A stretch of 64,000 bases of DNA from Caldilineaceae bacterium (lineage in GTDB: Bacteria > Chloroflexota > Anaerolineae > Caldilineales > Caldilineaceae), in NCBI GenBank assembly GCA_958295845.1, contig OY282376.1, positions 3,609,022-3,673,021 on the forward strand, written 5' to 3'. Of the stretch, positions 43,725 through 53,067 are shown piece after piece. How positions within the stretch are numbered: the first letter of the stretch is position 1; each line of letters starts with the position of its first letter. Position numbers and translations under genes: made by a program. The notes beneath the pieces were generated by a model. The model did no database searches and was not told the origin of the DNA. It saw only the letters and a program-made list of their open reading frames with translations.

Positions 43725-43931
43725 TTAGCGGTTCAGGAGATTCATCAGCAGTGTTAAGACGAGGCTGACGAGAATCATGGATGTGATGGGAATGAAAACG
43801 TTGAGGGACTCGGTCCTAATCCTGATGTCGCCCGGCAGTTTTCCAAACCAACCCAACAGCCAAGGCGCAAACTGAAGCGCAACACCTAGCAGAAGAAGGC
43901 TTGCTCCCAGAACAATAAACCACTTTGCCAT
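43725..43931 (-). CDS. DUF2905 small membrane protein
   Basis: 68 residues, two membrane segments: KWFIVLGASLLLLGVALQF and ITSMILVSLVLTLLMNLL, linked by WFGKLPGDIRIRTESLNVFIP. The GxLPGDI block and length are diagnostic of DUF2905. Function unknown. Located directly upstream of the methyltransferase on the same strand. Confidence 0.93.
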   Translation of the reverse strand: MAKWFIVLGASLLLLGVALQFAPWLLGWFGKLPGDIRIRTESLNVFIPITSMILVSLVLTLLMNLLNR

Positions 43932-44284
43932 AGTCTTGTCACGTCAGGAGAGTAGGGATTGGGAGTTGACCGGAGTCCAGCCTGGTCATTATAGCAGAAG
44001 GGGCGGAGACGAATCATTCTGAGGACCAGACGGACCGCCGACCGGGAAGGCGGCGTCTTCTCGTCTGCAGATTGTGTCCCGAATGCGTTGGTTTTGGCGG
44101 CCTTTGGAGCGTGCAGAAGGGGGGAAACCGTTTCGTAGCAGGATCGTAGGTATATTACCCAGGTCGTTATATTTGGCAGTAATGTGGCGGTTTCTGCACA
44201 CGGAACACTGACCTCCAGTGTAAATGCCCGGATTGAGGCAGGCAGTTCGCCAGGATTTCTTACCGTCGGTTCAGGTGTAATCTC
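43932..44284. other. Intergenic, no gene recognised
   Basis: Between the divergent DUF2905 and LysM genes. A minus frame of 70 codons (43989-44201) shows no recognisable feature. The region presumably holds the DUF2905 promoter, which I cannot place. Confidence 0.5.
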
Positions 44285-44313
44285 TTGACTTCAGCCCTGA
44301 ATCAGTGCAGAAT
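44285..44313 (+). promoter_or_regulatory. Predicted promoter for the LysM-PA14 gene
   Basis: TTGACT (44285-44290), 17-base spacer, CAGAAT (44308-44313), 65 bases before the ATG. Confidence 0.55.
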
Positions 44314-44377
44314 TTTAATGTCAAGCAGGCAAATTGTTGATGGATTACTCCAGCCCATATTCATATAGGACTGACTC

Positions 44378-46609
44378 ATGTATTCAGTTTTACTTCGCTT
44401 CCACTGGATTCGACGCTGGCCGGGCGCGTTCGTCGTTGCGGCTTTGCTCTTGTCTTTGCTTTCTCAAATTGCCTTCGCAGACACGTTTGATGCCATTGAG
44501 CATGGGACGGACGGTACGGACTGCGCGAGCACACACATTGTCACCTCGGGAGAAACGCTTTCCGGCATTGCCGTGAGCACAGGCGTATCGTTATCGGCTC
44601 TGGCAGAGCACAACCATCTTTCCATAACAGACCAAGTATTAATCGGTCAGGAGCTGTGTATCCCGCACGTCATTGGCGCGGCTTCGCCCATAGCGCCTGC
44701 AGCGCCGGCCGTCCCAGCAGCGCCTGCGGCAGCGGCGCCCATTCAACGGTCCGGTACCACTGCCAGTTGGACAGGCAAATACTACAACACTCAAGATCTC
44801 AGCGGGGACCCGGTCCTAACCCGCCAGGATGGGTCGATTGATTTTGACTGGCAATCCGGCAGTCCTGACACAAGCATAAACGTCGACAGTTTCAGCGTGT
44901 CCTGGACGGCAAGCGTAACTTTCGAGACGGGCACTTACCGTTTCACCGCTGTCGCCGACGACGGTGTGCGCGTTTACGTGGACGATACGCTCGTGCTGGA
45001 GGACTGGAACGTTCACCCGGCAACCACCACGGTTCAAGACACCGAGGTGACGGAAGGAAGCCACACGGTGAAGGTGGAGTACTTCGAGGGCAGCGGAATG
45101 GCTTCGATTTCGGTTTCATGGGTGAAGCAGGTCGAGGAAACGCCCTCCTGCGACACTCAGCCACACGATAGCCTGAGTTCGCATTGGACCCATTCTTCGC
45201 TGGGATGTGCGAGTGGCGAGGCATCAACAGTTTGGGCCGCCTGGCAGCCGTTCGAGAGCGGCAACATGATCTGGCGCCAGAATGAAGATGCGGTGTATGT
45301 TTATGCGGGCGACGGGGACTGGACCCGTTACGAGGACAACTGGAACGAGGAGGCGCTCAGCAACAATCGGGGTACGGCGCCGACCGGTCGGCAGTCACCT
45401 GTACGCGGATTCGGCTATCTGTGGGAAACGAATGACGATGTATATAACGATTTAGGTTGGGCCAAGGGCGATGAGAAGGGATTCTGCGCCCGAATTCAAC
45501 AGTTCGAGAAAGGCATACTGCTGATAGGCGATACAGTGCAGACATGCCACGACAACTCGCATAACTTTGCTTCAGAGACGGTTTTTGCCAAGAATGCTCT
45601 GCAGGCGCTGACAGGGGGGTCGTGGAAGTTCGCCTGCGAAACGCAGACTCACGGGCAATTGGAACCCTACTGGAATCAAAATGAGCTTGGGTGTCCGACC
45701 TCTGCGGGCGAAACATTGTGGACTGCCTGGCAGTCGTTCGAGAAGGGAAATATGCTCTGGCGGCAGGATGAAGACGCTGTGTTTGTGTTCACAGACGAGG
45801 AGGCTTGGACGCGATTCTCGGATGACTGGGACAGCCAGGTTTATACACCTACCCGGGGCACTACGCCTGACGGCATGCAAATACCTGTGCGGGGATTCGG
45901 CTATCTGTGGGCAACGGATGACGAGGTCTTTGCGGACCTGGGCTGGGCGACTGACGCAGAGAAGGGCGCGTGTACTCTGACGCAAGCGTTCGACCACGGC
46001 ACTCTGTTTGCCGGCGATACCGTCGAATCCTGCTTTGAGAATTCAACCAACCTGGTGTCGGAGACTGTCTTGGGCTCAAACACCATACAGGCACTGGATG
46101 GAGGCACGTGGGAATTTGTGTGTGAAGTCCAAGTACATGACCGACTGGACCATCTTTGGGACTACGACAGTTATGGCTGTCCTGAAGCTGCGGGCGGAAC
46201 GCTGTGGGCGTCATGGCAGCCTTTCCAGACCGGCCATATGATCTGGCGAGAAAACGATGATGCCGTGTTTGTATTTGTCAACGGCGATTCGTGGGATCGA
46301 TTAGCCGATGACTGGGATGATCAGACCTATACGTCGGTCCGGGGCACAGCGCCTGAAGGCTTCGAGGCTCCTGTGCGAGGATTCGGTTACCTGTGGGAAA
46401 ACAGTGACGACGTTTATGGTGACCTGGGCTGGGCGACTGCCGGGGAGAGAGGGTTCTGCGCGGTGTTCCAAGCGTATGCGAATGGGTTCCTCCTCTTGAG
46501 TGATCCCGTTGATTCCTGTCGCGAGGGACATGATAATTCGGCGAAGGAGATTGACTTTGCTCTCCATTCGCTGAGCGGTTTGAGCGATGGGACCTGGACG
46601 CTCCGGTAA
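44378..46609 (+). CDS. Secreted LysM-PA14 protein with three 162-residue repeats
   Basis: 743 residues. A signal sequence covers residues 1-34 (FVVAALLLSLLSQIAFA). A LysM peptidoglycan-binding domain spans about 52-96 (HIVTSGETLSGIAVSTGVSL), then an Ala-Pro linker 100-122, and a PA14 domain about 128-250 (WTGKYYNTQDL, FTAVADDGVRVYVDD). Three repeats begin at Cys258, Cys420 and Cys582, an exact 162-residue period with four invariant Cys each (offsets 0, +19, +112, +132). Repeat core is TLWAAWQPFExGNMIWR and PVRGFGYLWE. I do not know the repeat family. Likely a cell-wall-attached, disulfide-rich binding protein. Confidence 0.88.
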   Translation: MYSVLLRFHWIRRWPGAFVVAALLLSLLSQIAFADTFDAIEHGTDGTDCASTHIVTSGETLSGIAVSTGVSLSALAEHNHLSITDQVLIGQELCIPHVIGAASPIAPAAPAVPAAPAAAAPIQRSGTTASWTGKYYNTQDLSGDPVLTRQDGSIDFDWQSGSPDTSINVDSFSVSWTASVTFETGTYRFTAVADDGVRVYVDDTLVLEDWNVHPATTTVQDTEVTEGSHTVKVEYFEGSGMASISVSWVKQVEETPSCDTQPHDSLSSHWTHSSLGCASGEASTVWAAWQPFESGNMIWRQNEDAVYVYAGDGDWTRYEDNWNEEALSNNRGTAPTGRQSPVRGFGYLWETNDDVYNDLGWAKGDEKGFCARIQQFEKGILLIGDTVQTCHDNSHNFASETVFAKNALQALTGGSWKFACETQTHGQLEPYWNQNELGCPTSAGETLWTAWQSFEKGNMLWRQDEDAVFVFTDEEAWTRFSDDWDSQVYTPTRGTTPDGMQIPVRGFGYLWATDDEVFADLGWATDAEKGACTLTQAFDHGTLFAGDTVESCFENSTNLVSETVLGSNTIQALDGGTWEFVCEVQVHDRLDHLWDYDSYGCPEAAGGTLWASWQPFQTGHMIWRENDDAVFVFVNGDSWDRLADDWDDQTYTSVRGTAPEGFEAPVRGFGYLWENSDDVYGDLGWATAGERGFCAVFQAYANGFLLLSDPVDSCREGHDNSAKEIDFALHSLSGLSDGTWTLR

Positions 46610-46624
46610 GAAAAAGTGATTCGG

Positions 46625-46662
46625 CGGGAGGGGGTCGGATTGAGCGATCCCCTCCCGTTATT
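46625..46662 (+). terminator. Strong hairpin terminator after the LysM-PA14 gene
   Basis: CGGGAGGGGGTCG (46625-46637) pairs with CGATCCCCTCCCG (46645-46657): 13 pairs with one G-U and a seven-base loop, followed by TTATT. The T-tract is short but the stem is very stable. Confidence 0.75.
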
Positions 46663-46706
46663 CGGTTGTCCTTACGCTGCAAGACGGCGGTCAGATCAAA
46701 CTCTCG

Positions 46707-48266
46707 ATGTCCCGCACGCCGCATCTGGTCCGCTCCTCCTTCCTCGTTTTTTTCATCTTCGGGCTGGACAAAATAACGGGCTTTGTCAAGCTGTTTCTGA
46801 CAACCAGGCTGTTCGGTACAGGCCCGGAGATTGACGCTTTTGCCACGGCCAATCAGCTGCCAGAGCTCTTGCTGGCGCTTCTCGCGGCCGGCGCCCTCTC
46901 TGCCGCATTCATCCCTGTCTACTCCGGATACCTGACCCAGTCGCGGCGCCGCGAGGCTGAATCGCTGGCGGGGACGGTGCTGGCGCTGACTTTGATCGTC
47001 ATGGGCGCAGCCTGTTTTGCGGCGATTCTGGCGGCGCCCTGGCTCGTGCGCGTTGTACTGGCTCCCCATTTTCCCGCCGAGACGCAGCAACTCACGATAC
47101 AGATGATGCGGATCTTCCTTGTGGCCGCGGGGTTGATCAGTGTTTCCGGCGTATTTGGCAGTGTGCTGCATTCACACCAGCACTTTCTGACTCCAGCCCT
47201 GGGAAGAGTGCTGATCGATTTGGGACAGATTGCGGGGATGGTTTTTCTGGTGCCTATTTGGGGCGTCTATGGCATGGCCTGGGGCAGTGTGCTGGGCGCG
47301 GCGCTGACGGTCCTTGTGCAGGTCCCGGCCCTGGCGCGCCAGAGAGTGCGCTTGCGGCTGCAGATCGATCTGCGGCTGAAGGGTGTACGGGAGGTCGTGC
47401 GGCTGATGGGCCCGCGCATCGTGACGCTGGGCGCGTTTCAGGCTGTGGACCTGGTCTTCATCCGCCTGGCCTCTGCTTTGCCGGCGGGCAGCATCGCGGC
47501 TTTCCACTACGCGATGCTGGTTATGCTGTCGATGCCCAAGTCTCTGTTTGGCGCGGCCGTTTCGACGGTGATTTTTCCGACGATGGCGGAGCAGTACAAT
47601 ACGGGGGCAGGTCAGCGGCTGCGTCAGACGGTCACGAATGGGTTGCGGGCGACTTGGCTGCTCCTGCTGCCGGCCGCGGTGGGCCTGCTGGTCCTGGGAA
47701 GGCCGGCGGTGGCGTTTCTGTTTGAGCGGGGCGCGTTTGGCGCGGAGTCGAGCGCTCTGGTCTATCTGCTGATGGCGATATTTTCGGTGCGCCTGCTGGG
47801 TGAAGCGTCGTACGACGTGCTCACGCTGACCTTTTTCGCTCAGCACAACACGCACGTACCGATGTGGGCGACGCTGGGCTGGATGGTCCTGAATGCGGGG
47901 CTGAGTATCGTCCTGGTCGAGCCGTTCGGAATCGCCGGGCTGGCCTGGGCGACCTCGGTCGCGGGCGCGGCGCTGGCGGCGGCGATGTTTGGGCTCAATC
48001 TGCGGGTGGGGGGCGTGGAGGTGTCGATGCTGCGGGCGACGTTGGGGCGCGCAGTCGCGAGCAGCCTGGGGATGTGCGGCGTTGTGCTGCTGCTACACCA
48101 GCTGCGGATGCCGCCTGCGCTGTTCATTCTGGCCGGGGCAAGCGGAGGCGGGTTTGCGTTTTTCGGCATTTATTTGCTGCTGGGGGGCAGGGAGATCCTG
48201 ACGGTATTGGGGCATTTGCGGCGCGGGCTGCAGAGCGGAATCAGACTAGATGGTCAATCAAACTGA
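46707..48266 (+). CDS. murJ: Lipid II flippase MurJ (MviN)
   Basis: 519 residues, about 14 membrane segments of the MOP superfamily. FFIFGLDKITGFVKLFLTTRLFGTGPEIDAFATANQLPELL contains the MviN N-terminal pattern (split here: KITGFVKLFLTTRLFG, then DAFATANQLPELL), and the AGALSAAFIPVY block follows. MurJ moves lipid-linked peptidoglycan precursor across the membrane. Downstream it converges with the phytanoyl-dioxygenase gene. No operon partner is seen, and no ribosome site is obvious. Confidence 0.93.
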   Translation: MSRTPHLVRSSFLVFFIFGLDKITGFVKLFLTTRLFGTGPEIDAFATANQLPELLLALLAAGALSAAFIPVYSGYLTQSRRREAESLAGTVLALTLIVMGAACFAAILAAPWLVRVVLAPHFPAETQQLTIQMMRIFLVAAGLISVSGVFGSVLHSHQHFLTPALGRVLIDLGQIAGMVFLVPIWGVYGMAWGSVLGAALTVLVQVPALARQRVRLRLQIDLRLKGVREVVRLMGPRIVTLGAFQAVDLVFIRLASALPAGSIAAFHYAMLVMLSMPKSLFGAAVSTVIFPTMAEQYNTGAGQRLRQTVTNGLRATWLLLLPAAVGLLVLGRPAVAFLFERGAFGAESSALVYLLMAIFSVRLLGEASYDVLTLTFFAQHNTHVPMWATLGWMVLNAGLSIVLVEPFGIAGLAWATSVAGAALAAAMFGLNLRVGGVEVSMLRATLGRAVASSLGMCGVVLLLHQLRMPPALFILAGASGGGFAFFGIYLLLGGREILTVLGHLRRGLQSGIRLDGQSN

Positions 48267-48298
48267 CGGCCCGGTAATTCGCATTTGTGCGGCATGTC

Positions 48299-49084
48299 TC
48301 AGACTCCCAGCACGACGCGCTGTGCTTCGCTGATGCGGGCGGCGGTCGCGGGTCGGAACAGGGCGCGCTGGTCGGTCTGTGGTTTGAGGTCGCGGCGGCA
48401 GTAGTAGCAGTGGAGGGCACGGCGCGGGCTGTCTGAACGATTTACGGTTCCCCCGTGCCAGGTGAAGGCGTTGAAGACGAAGACCGTACCCGCACTGCCC
48501 TGCACGAGGATTTCGTCAGGGTGGGGCGATTTTGGATCCGACATACCGTCGCGAGGGTCCTGACCGAACAGATGTGAACCGGGAACCAGGCGGGTGGCGC
48601 CGTTTTGCGGGGTAAAGTCGCTCAGCAGCCAGATGGAATTGCAGACGTTGTAGCGCCGGCGGCCGTCCTTCAACGCAGGGGCAAAGTCCGTACTGTTATG
48701 GGAGCCATCGCAGTGGAGGGCCTGCAAGCCATGGCCCGGAAGAGCGGCACGGGCGTTGAGCGAGGACAGCTTCAGATCGCCGTCAAGTACATAGGCCATG
48801 GCAGCCAGCACTTTGGGGTTGGCCCAGACGAGATCGAAGAGCGGGTCCTTGTTGGCCAGATTGGCGAGCCGGTCGGTGCCCTCCTCCTGGTGGACCTCTT
48901 TGCCGGCGTCCTTGCCTTCTTCGTCTTCCAGCTCCTGCAGGCGCTTTCGAAACGCCTGAACTTGCGCGGGCGTCAAGAGGCCCGGCAGAGGAAGGAAACC
49001 GTCTTCATCGAGCGATCGTTTCTCGTCAGGAGACAAGGAATCGTCGCGTACGCCGAGCGTGTACAGAGCGGTCTGAATGTCCAT
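48299..49084 (-). CDS. Phytanoyl-CoA dioxygenase (PhyH) family protein
   Basis: 261 residues of the non-heme Fe(II)/2-oxoglutarate fold. The metal triad is His-x-Asp in LHCDGSHN and the distal His in FTWHGGTVNRSDSPRR, where the Arg binds 2-oxoglutarate. ATRLVPGSHLFG is the intervening family block. It hydroxylates an unknown organic substrate. It is the last gene of a minus-strand run whose other members are sugar-type dehydrogenases and isomerases, 24 bases after the Gfo/Idh gene. Confidence 0.92.
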   Translation of the reverse strand: MDIQTALYTLGVRDDSLSPDEKRSLDEDGFLPLPGLLTPAQVQAFRKRLQELEDEEGKDAGKEVHQEEGTDRLANLANKDPLFDLVWANPKVLAAMAYVLDGDLKLSSLNARAALPGHGLQALHCDGSHNSTDFAPALKDGRRRYNVCNSIWLLSDFTPQNGATRLVPGSHLFGQDPRDGMSDPKSPHPDEILVQGSAGTVFVFNAFTWHGGTVNRSDSPRRALHCYYCRRDLKPQTDQRALFRPATAARISEAQRVVLGV

Positions 49085-49108
49085 TACCGGCCTCCCTTTT
49101 TCGCGACC

Positions 49109-50254
49109 CTAGCCGAGCCGCCACGCGTCTGTATCGACCTGTTCAAGCTGGCCGCTGGCGGCGGAGCGCACGCCTGCGTCCAGTATCGCCATTACTTCCA
49201 GATTGAAGTCGAGGTCCAAGGTCTGGTGCAGTTTGTCGCCTGTCTGCAGCCGGTGGATGAACTCCTGAGCGATGTCAGAGCGGTCGGCCGGCAGCGGATC
49301 GCAGTCATGTAACTCGGTTCGACCTGCGCCCCTTTCTATGCGTACTTTGGGGGTCTCGCCGGGTTTCTCCTTATCGATCACCAGGGTGCCTTCGGTCCCA
49401 TAGACGATAGGCCCGGGGGAAACACCGTGGTCAAGGGTCGTCCACGAGGCTTCACAAAGTGCCATTGCCTGGGGAAAGCGGACGATCATGGCGGCATTGT
49501 CTTCGGCGTCGCCCCATTTGCTGTTCAAGTTGGCCCGCATTCCGATGACGGCAGTTGCGGGCTCGCCCACCAGCCAGCGGGCTACCAGTGAGCCGTAGCA
49601 GCAGTAGTCGAGCATGACTCCACCGCCGGCGGCGCTCTGGTGCCACCAGGTAGCGCCGCGTTCGACGCCTGTCAGTTTGCGCGGGCGTTCTTGGCCATCC
49701 TCATCGCCACCTGGATGGGAGACGCCCGCTCCCAGCGGACCCAGGTGGCCGCCCCGGAACTTGACTGTCAACACCTGCCCGATTGCGCCGCCGTCGATCA
49801 ACTCCTTGGCTTTGTGGGAGGCAGGTTGCCACGTTGTCGGCCAGTTGACGATCAGTTCGATACCGGCGGCGCGGGCGGCGCGGGCCATACGGAGGCCGTC
49901 AGCCAAAGAGGAGGCCATCGGCTTTTCGACCAAGAGATGTACTTCTCTTTGTGCGCAGGCTTCGACCACTGCCGGATGCTGCGCGTTTTCGGAGCAGCAG
50001 ATTACGATATCGAGTTTCTCCTGGTCCAACATCGCGTTGTAATCGTCGTATGCCTTGGGAAAACCCAGGTCTTCCAGGGCATGGCGCAGGTTCCAGCCTC
50101 GTGTATAGTGGGCCGTGCGCAGTTCCGGAACAAGAGGCGGGGTGTCGGCGCAGGCAGCCAGTTCAGCCTGGGGGTGGGCGGCGAAGCGCTCGACCAGATG
50201 GTTGATGTGCATATGGGCAAAGCCGATGACGCCGATACGAAAATTGTTCGCCAT
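49109..50254 (-). CDS. Gfo/Idh/MocA family oxidoreductase
   Basis: 381 residues. The Rossmann start is RIGVIGFAHMHINHLVERF; an unusual His-rich loop (HMHINH) replaces the normal GxGxxA. HLLVEKPMASSLADGLRM carries EKP. The C-terminal half GGVMLDYCCYGSLVARW is standard. The glycine-poor nucleotide loop is seen in a subset of the family. Likely acts on a sugar or polyol with the other dehydrogenases of the cluster. It follows the VapB-like gene by 36 bases. Confidence 0.88.
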   Translation of the reverse strand: MANNFRIGVIGFAHMHINHLVERFAAHPQAELAACADTPPLVPELRTAHYTRGWNLRHALEDLGFPKAYDDYNAMLDQEKLDIVICCSENAQHPAVVEACAQREVHLLVEKPMASSLADGLRMARAARAAGIELIVNWPTTWQPASHKAKELIDGGAIGQVLTVKFRGGHLGPLGAGVSHPGGDEDGQERPRKLTGVERGATWWHQSAAGGGVMLDYCCYGSLVARWLVGEPATAVIGMRANLNSKWGDAEDNAAMIVRFPQAMALCEASWTTLDHGVSPGPIVYGTEGTLVIDKEKPGETPKVRIERGAGRTELHDCDPLPADRSDIAQEFIHRLQTGDKLHQTLDLDFNLEVMAILDAGVRSAASGQLEQVDTDAWRLG

Positions 50255-50290
50255 GGATAGTTCTCCAATTCGGGGTTTGCTGATTCTTCC

Positions 50291-50503
50291 TCAGTTGTCC
50301 TTGACGGGCACGCGTGATTGGCGCGTGGTCTCCAAGTCGCCTTCCCATTGCAGTTGACCGCGCAGGTTGCGCACTTCCTCCTGCGACTTCAACCTTACAA
50401 GCAGACGCAGCGCCTTTTCGATCACTTCACGCTCGGTGGTCGCTCCTGAACAACGCATCGCGTCTTTGATCAACTCTTCGTCAAGTTCTATGTTGATACG
50501 CAT
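50291..50503 (-). CDS. VapB-family antitoxin, orphan
   Basis: 70 residues. MRINIELDEELIKDAMRCSG followed by ATTEREVIEKALRLLV is the ribbon-helix-helix DNA-binding domain of the VapB (DUF2191) type; the tail LRGQLQWEGDLETTRQSR is the usual toxin-binding extension. VapC normally lies immediately downstream, but here the next gene is a dehydrogenase and no PIN-domain frame is visible nearby. It may be a relic, regulate the cluster, or act on a toxin elsewhere. Confidence 0.88.
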   Translation of the reverse strand: MRINIELDEELIKDAMRCSGATTEREVIEKALRLLVRLKSQEEVRNLRGQLQWEGDLETTRQSRVPVKDN

Positions 50504-50616
50504 TCGTATTCCCGGCTGAATGAAGTCAGCTCACGCTATGCGGGACAGTACTCGCGCTGACTGAGCTGTTGCGGCTCACGCTGAAAGCGGCGTCGATGGC
50601 CGCGCCGGCGAAACCG

Positions 50617-51726
50617 CTAGAAAGTGGTCCGCAAGGCCTGGGCCGTCCCCGTTTGCGCCGATCGGTAGGCGCCGTCGAAAATTTCGATGACGTGGCGGGC
50701 GTGCTCCGGGGTCGAAGTGGTCGGGGTGTCATCCCGGATCCAATCTACGAGCTGCATCACGTCCTCGTAGACGTGCGACTCCTCAAGGCCGCGGTGGTCG
50801 CCCACCACGTGCGGCAAGGATGCGCTCAGGTCGAACTCCTCCTCGAGCTCGCGGCCCGGATAGTCGAACGGTTCGCCGTTCAGCATGCCGCCGTTGATGA
50901 CACCTTCAGTGCCGAAAATCAGCGGCCGACCCATATTGGGGAGGCCGCCGGCGGCCACACCGTAGACGAAGGCGAACAGACTGTCGCCAAAGTCGAGGAC
51001 CATTAGGGTATTGTCATCCATGTCGGTCGGCAGCATCTCGCCGTAAAACTCCCGCTCTTTGACGCGTACGCCTGAAAAGGCGGTCACGCCTTTGGCAGGT
51101 CCAAGGATTCCCGTCATGGCGTGGAGGCCGTAGACCGTCATGTCGTAGAGCGGCCCGCCGCCGGGCTTGCGGAAGTACCAGGCGGGGTTGACGTTGGTCA
51201 GTGGATCGTCGCCGCCGCGTACTCGCTCATTTTCGTGGTAGCGGCCGAAGGCAGCTCCCGTGACCGCCCAGGTCAGTTGTCCCAGCGCTCCCTCGTCGAT
51301 CAACTCCTTGACACGTTGATGGGACGGCCGCAGCATTTCGCCGGGACAGGAAACGACCTTGACTCCTTTGGCCGCGGCGGCGGCGATCACCTGATCGGCT
51401 TCGTCCACGGTGGTGGTCATCGATTTGTTGAAGTGGATGTGGAGGCCGGCATCTACGCACTGCATGCCCTGTTCAAAGTGGAGGCCGATGGGCGTGGCGA
51501 TGGAAACGGCGTCTACAGTGCCGGAGTCCAGCAGTTCTTCGGCGCTGGCATAGAAATTTGGCACGCCAAACCTGTTCGCGGCGGCCTCGGCTCTGTCCAC
51601 GACAGGGTCGCACACAGCGGTTACGTTTACTCGATCCTGCACGTCTTCCATGGTCAGGTGGGGCAACAGCCCGCGAATGGAGATGCTGCCGGTACCGATG
51701 ATTCCCAAACGAACGATGTCTGTCAT
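50617..51726 (-). CDS. Gfo/Idh/MocA family oxidoreductase
   Basis: 369 residues. RLGIIGTGSISIRGLLPHL is the nucleotide-binding loop. In place of the EKP motif the sequence has HIHFNKSMTTTVDEADQVI, with NKS, a known variation that keeps the Lys. Other blocks are GGGPLYDMTVYGLHAMTGI and the C-terminal beta-sheet. Second such enzyme in the run, probably acting at a different step of the same sugar or polyol pathway. Confidence 0.9.
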   Translation of the reverse strand: MTDIVRLGIIGTGSISIRGLLPHLTMEDVQDRVNVTAVCDPVVDRAEAAANRFGVPNFYASAEELLDSGTVDAVSIATPIGLHFEQGMQCVDAGLHIHFNKSMTTTVDEADQVIAAAAAKGVKVVSCPGEMLRPSHQRVKELIDEGALGQLTWAVTGAAFGRYHENERVRGGDDPLTNVNPAWYFRKPGGGPLYDMTVYGLHAMTGILGPAKGVTAFSGVRVKEREFYGEMLPTDMDDNTLMVLDFGDSLFAFVYGVAAGGLPNMGRPLIFGTEGVINGGMLNGEPFDYPGRELEEEFDLSASLPHVVGDHRGLEESHVYEDVMQLVDWIRDDTPTTSTPEHARHVIEIFDGAYRSAQTGTAQALRTTF

Positions 51727-51798
51727 TTTGTTCTACTCGTTTTGTGTGAAGGAAGGGACGGAATTGTGTGAGATAGGACAGTAGAAATCGGGAATGTG

Positions 51799-52686
51799 CT
51801 ACAGTTTTCGCCAAGAGGTGCGGTGCCGCCAACCGACCGCCTGCTTGAGTTTTTGGTTGGACAGCAGTGATTGATGTCCCTCGAGCCCGGCAGCCAGGGG
51901 GGCAAGGGGCGGGTTGAAACGTTCCACAAGCTCTCTTGAGGGTTCGAGCGCGGTGGTGTCGTCGGCGTTGAGGAAGTAGACATCGTGAACGGGCAGGTCC
52001 GGCGCCGCCTCCATCAGCAGGCGGTGGGCGTCGGCGACATCCTCGCTTCCGACCCAGCAGTAGAGCCAGGGATTCCACGCGCTGGCCGGTTTTGCTTCGG
52101 TGGCCATCTGGCGGCGGCGCTCCTGGGGGCAGACGCCGGCGATGCGGGTGACGTAGGTGCGAATGCCGTAGGAACGGCTGAAAGAGGCGAGCAGGTCTTC
52201 TCCCGCACGCTTGGTGTAGCTGTAGGAGTCTTCGGGAAAGGTTGGATGCGTCTCGTCGATGGGTAGGAAGTCGATGGGGAAGGGACTGTCGCTGATGCGG
52301 AAGCCATGCCCCAGGGCACAGTTGCTGCCTGCCATCACGACTGTTTTGACGCCGGCTTCCACTGCAGCCTGCATGAGGTAGTAGGTGCCCAGCATGTTGC
52401 TGCGGAAGGTGGCGTCAAATGGCAGGCCTTCTTCCTCAACCCGCGATTGCATCTGCGGATGGTCGGTGGGCCAAGGCTGGGCGCCGATGTGCTGGATGGC
52501 GTCGACACCGGCTACGGCTCGCCGGCAGTCCTCCCAGTTGGCAAGGTCACCGCTGATCCAGGGAAGTTGCGAGAACTCGGGTTCAGGGCGGCTGCGAGAC
52601 ATCAGGACCAGTTCGTATTTGTGCGCGAGTGCGCGGATTACGTAGGCGCCCAGTTTACCGCTGGCGCCGGTGATCAGTACTTTCAT
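51799..52686 (-). CDS. NAD-dependent epimerase/dehydratase family protein
   Basis: 295 residues. LITGASGKLGAYVIRAL is the extended-SDR Rossmann loop (GxxGxxG) and DSYSYTKRAGEDLL carries the Tyr-x-x-x-Lys pair; the upstream residue at the usual Ser/Thr site is in VVMAGSNCALGHG. Related to uronate dehydrogenases and sugar epimerases. First gene of its sub-run after a repeat-bearing gap of 380 bases. Confidence 0.9.
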   Translation of the reverse strand: MKVLITGASGKLGAYVIRALAHKYELVLMSRSRPEPEFSQLPWISGDLANWEDCRRAVAGVDAIQHIGAQPWPTDHPQMQSRVEEEGLPFDATFRSNMLGTYYLMQAAVEAGVKTVVMAGSNCALGHGFRISDSPFPIDFLPIDETHPTFPEDSYSYTKRAGEDLLASFSRSYGIRTYVTRIAGVCPQERRRQMATEAKPASAWNPWLYCWVGSEDVADAHRLLMEAAPDLPVHDVYFLNADDTTALEPSRELVERFNPPLAPLAAGLEGHQSLLSNQKLKQAVGWRHRTSWRKL

Positions 52687-53067
52687 GTTGCATGTTCGAT
52701 GCGGAGTGCGGTTTCGAGGATTGTATCATGGCTCCAGGGGGCAATCAAGGATTCGCGACATCGGAGTGTATCTTGGATTCTGGGGGGAGCACTATGGAGA
52801 CCAAATTACACCTGCAATGGCTGGAGATGTTTACCGGCTCATGGCGAGACGCAGGGCAGGTGCCAGGCCTGGCTCAACGGGGAGGTCTGTTGATTGGGTG
52901 GCACAGGGCACCCACAAGGGGTGCCCCTACCAGAACAGGAGCGGGGGTCACCGTGCTGGTAGGTGAGCTTTTGGCAGGTCAAGCGGCCGGGGGGAGTACG
53001 GTGAGTTCGGCCGCCGGCGGCCGAGACTGAGGGCTGTTTCGGCCACCGGCTTGTCGGTCGGACTGCG
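52687..53067. other. Intergenic with repeat
   Basis: Holds the repeat described at 52800-52928 and a Gly/Ala-rich GC stretch; no gene is recognised. Confidence 0.6.
52800..52928 (+). repeat. Repeat flank with variant ACAAG hairpin (compensated stem)
   Basis: The flank resembles 27010-27109. The hairpin is GGGCACCC-ACAAG-GGGTGCCC (52906-52926): the loop and outer pairs match the common GGGCAGGC form, while two inner pairs are swapped from G-C to C-G on both sides. No 55-base junction follows here. Confidence 0.85.
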
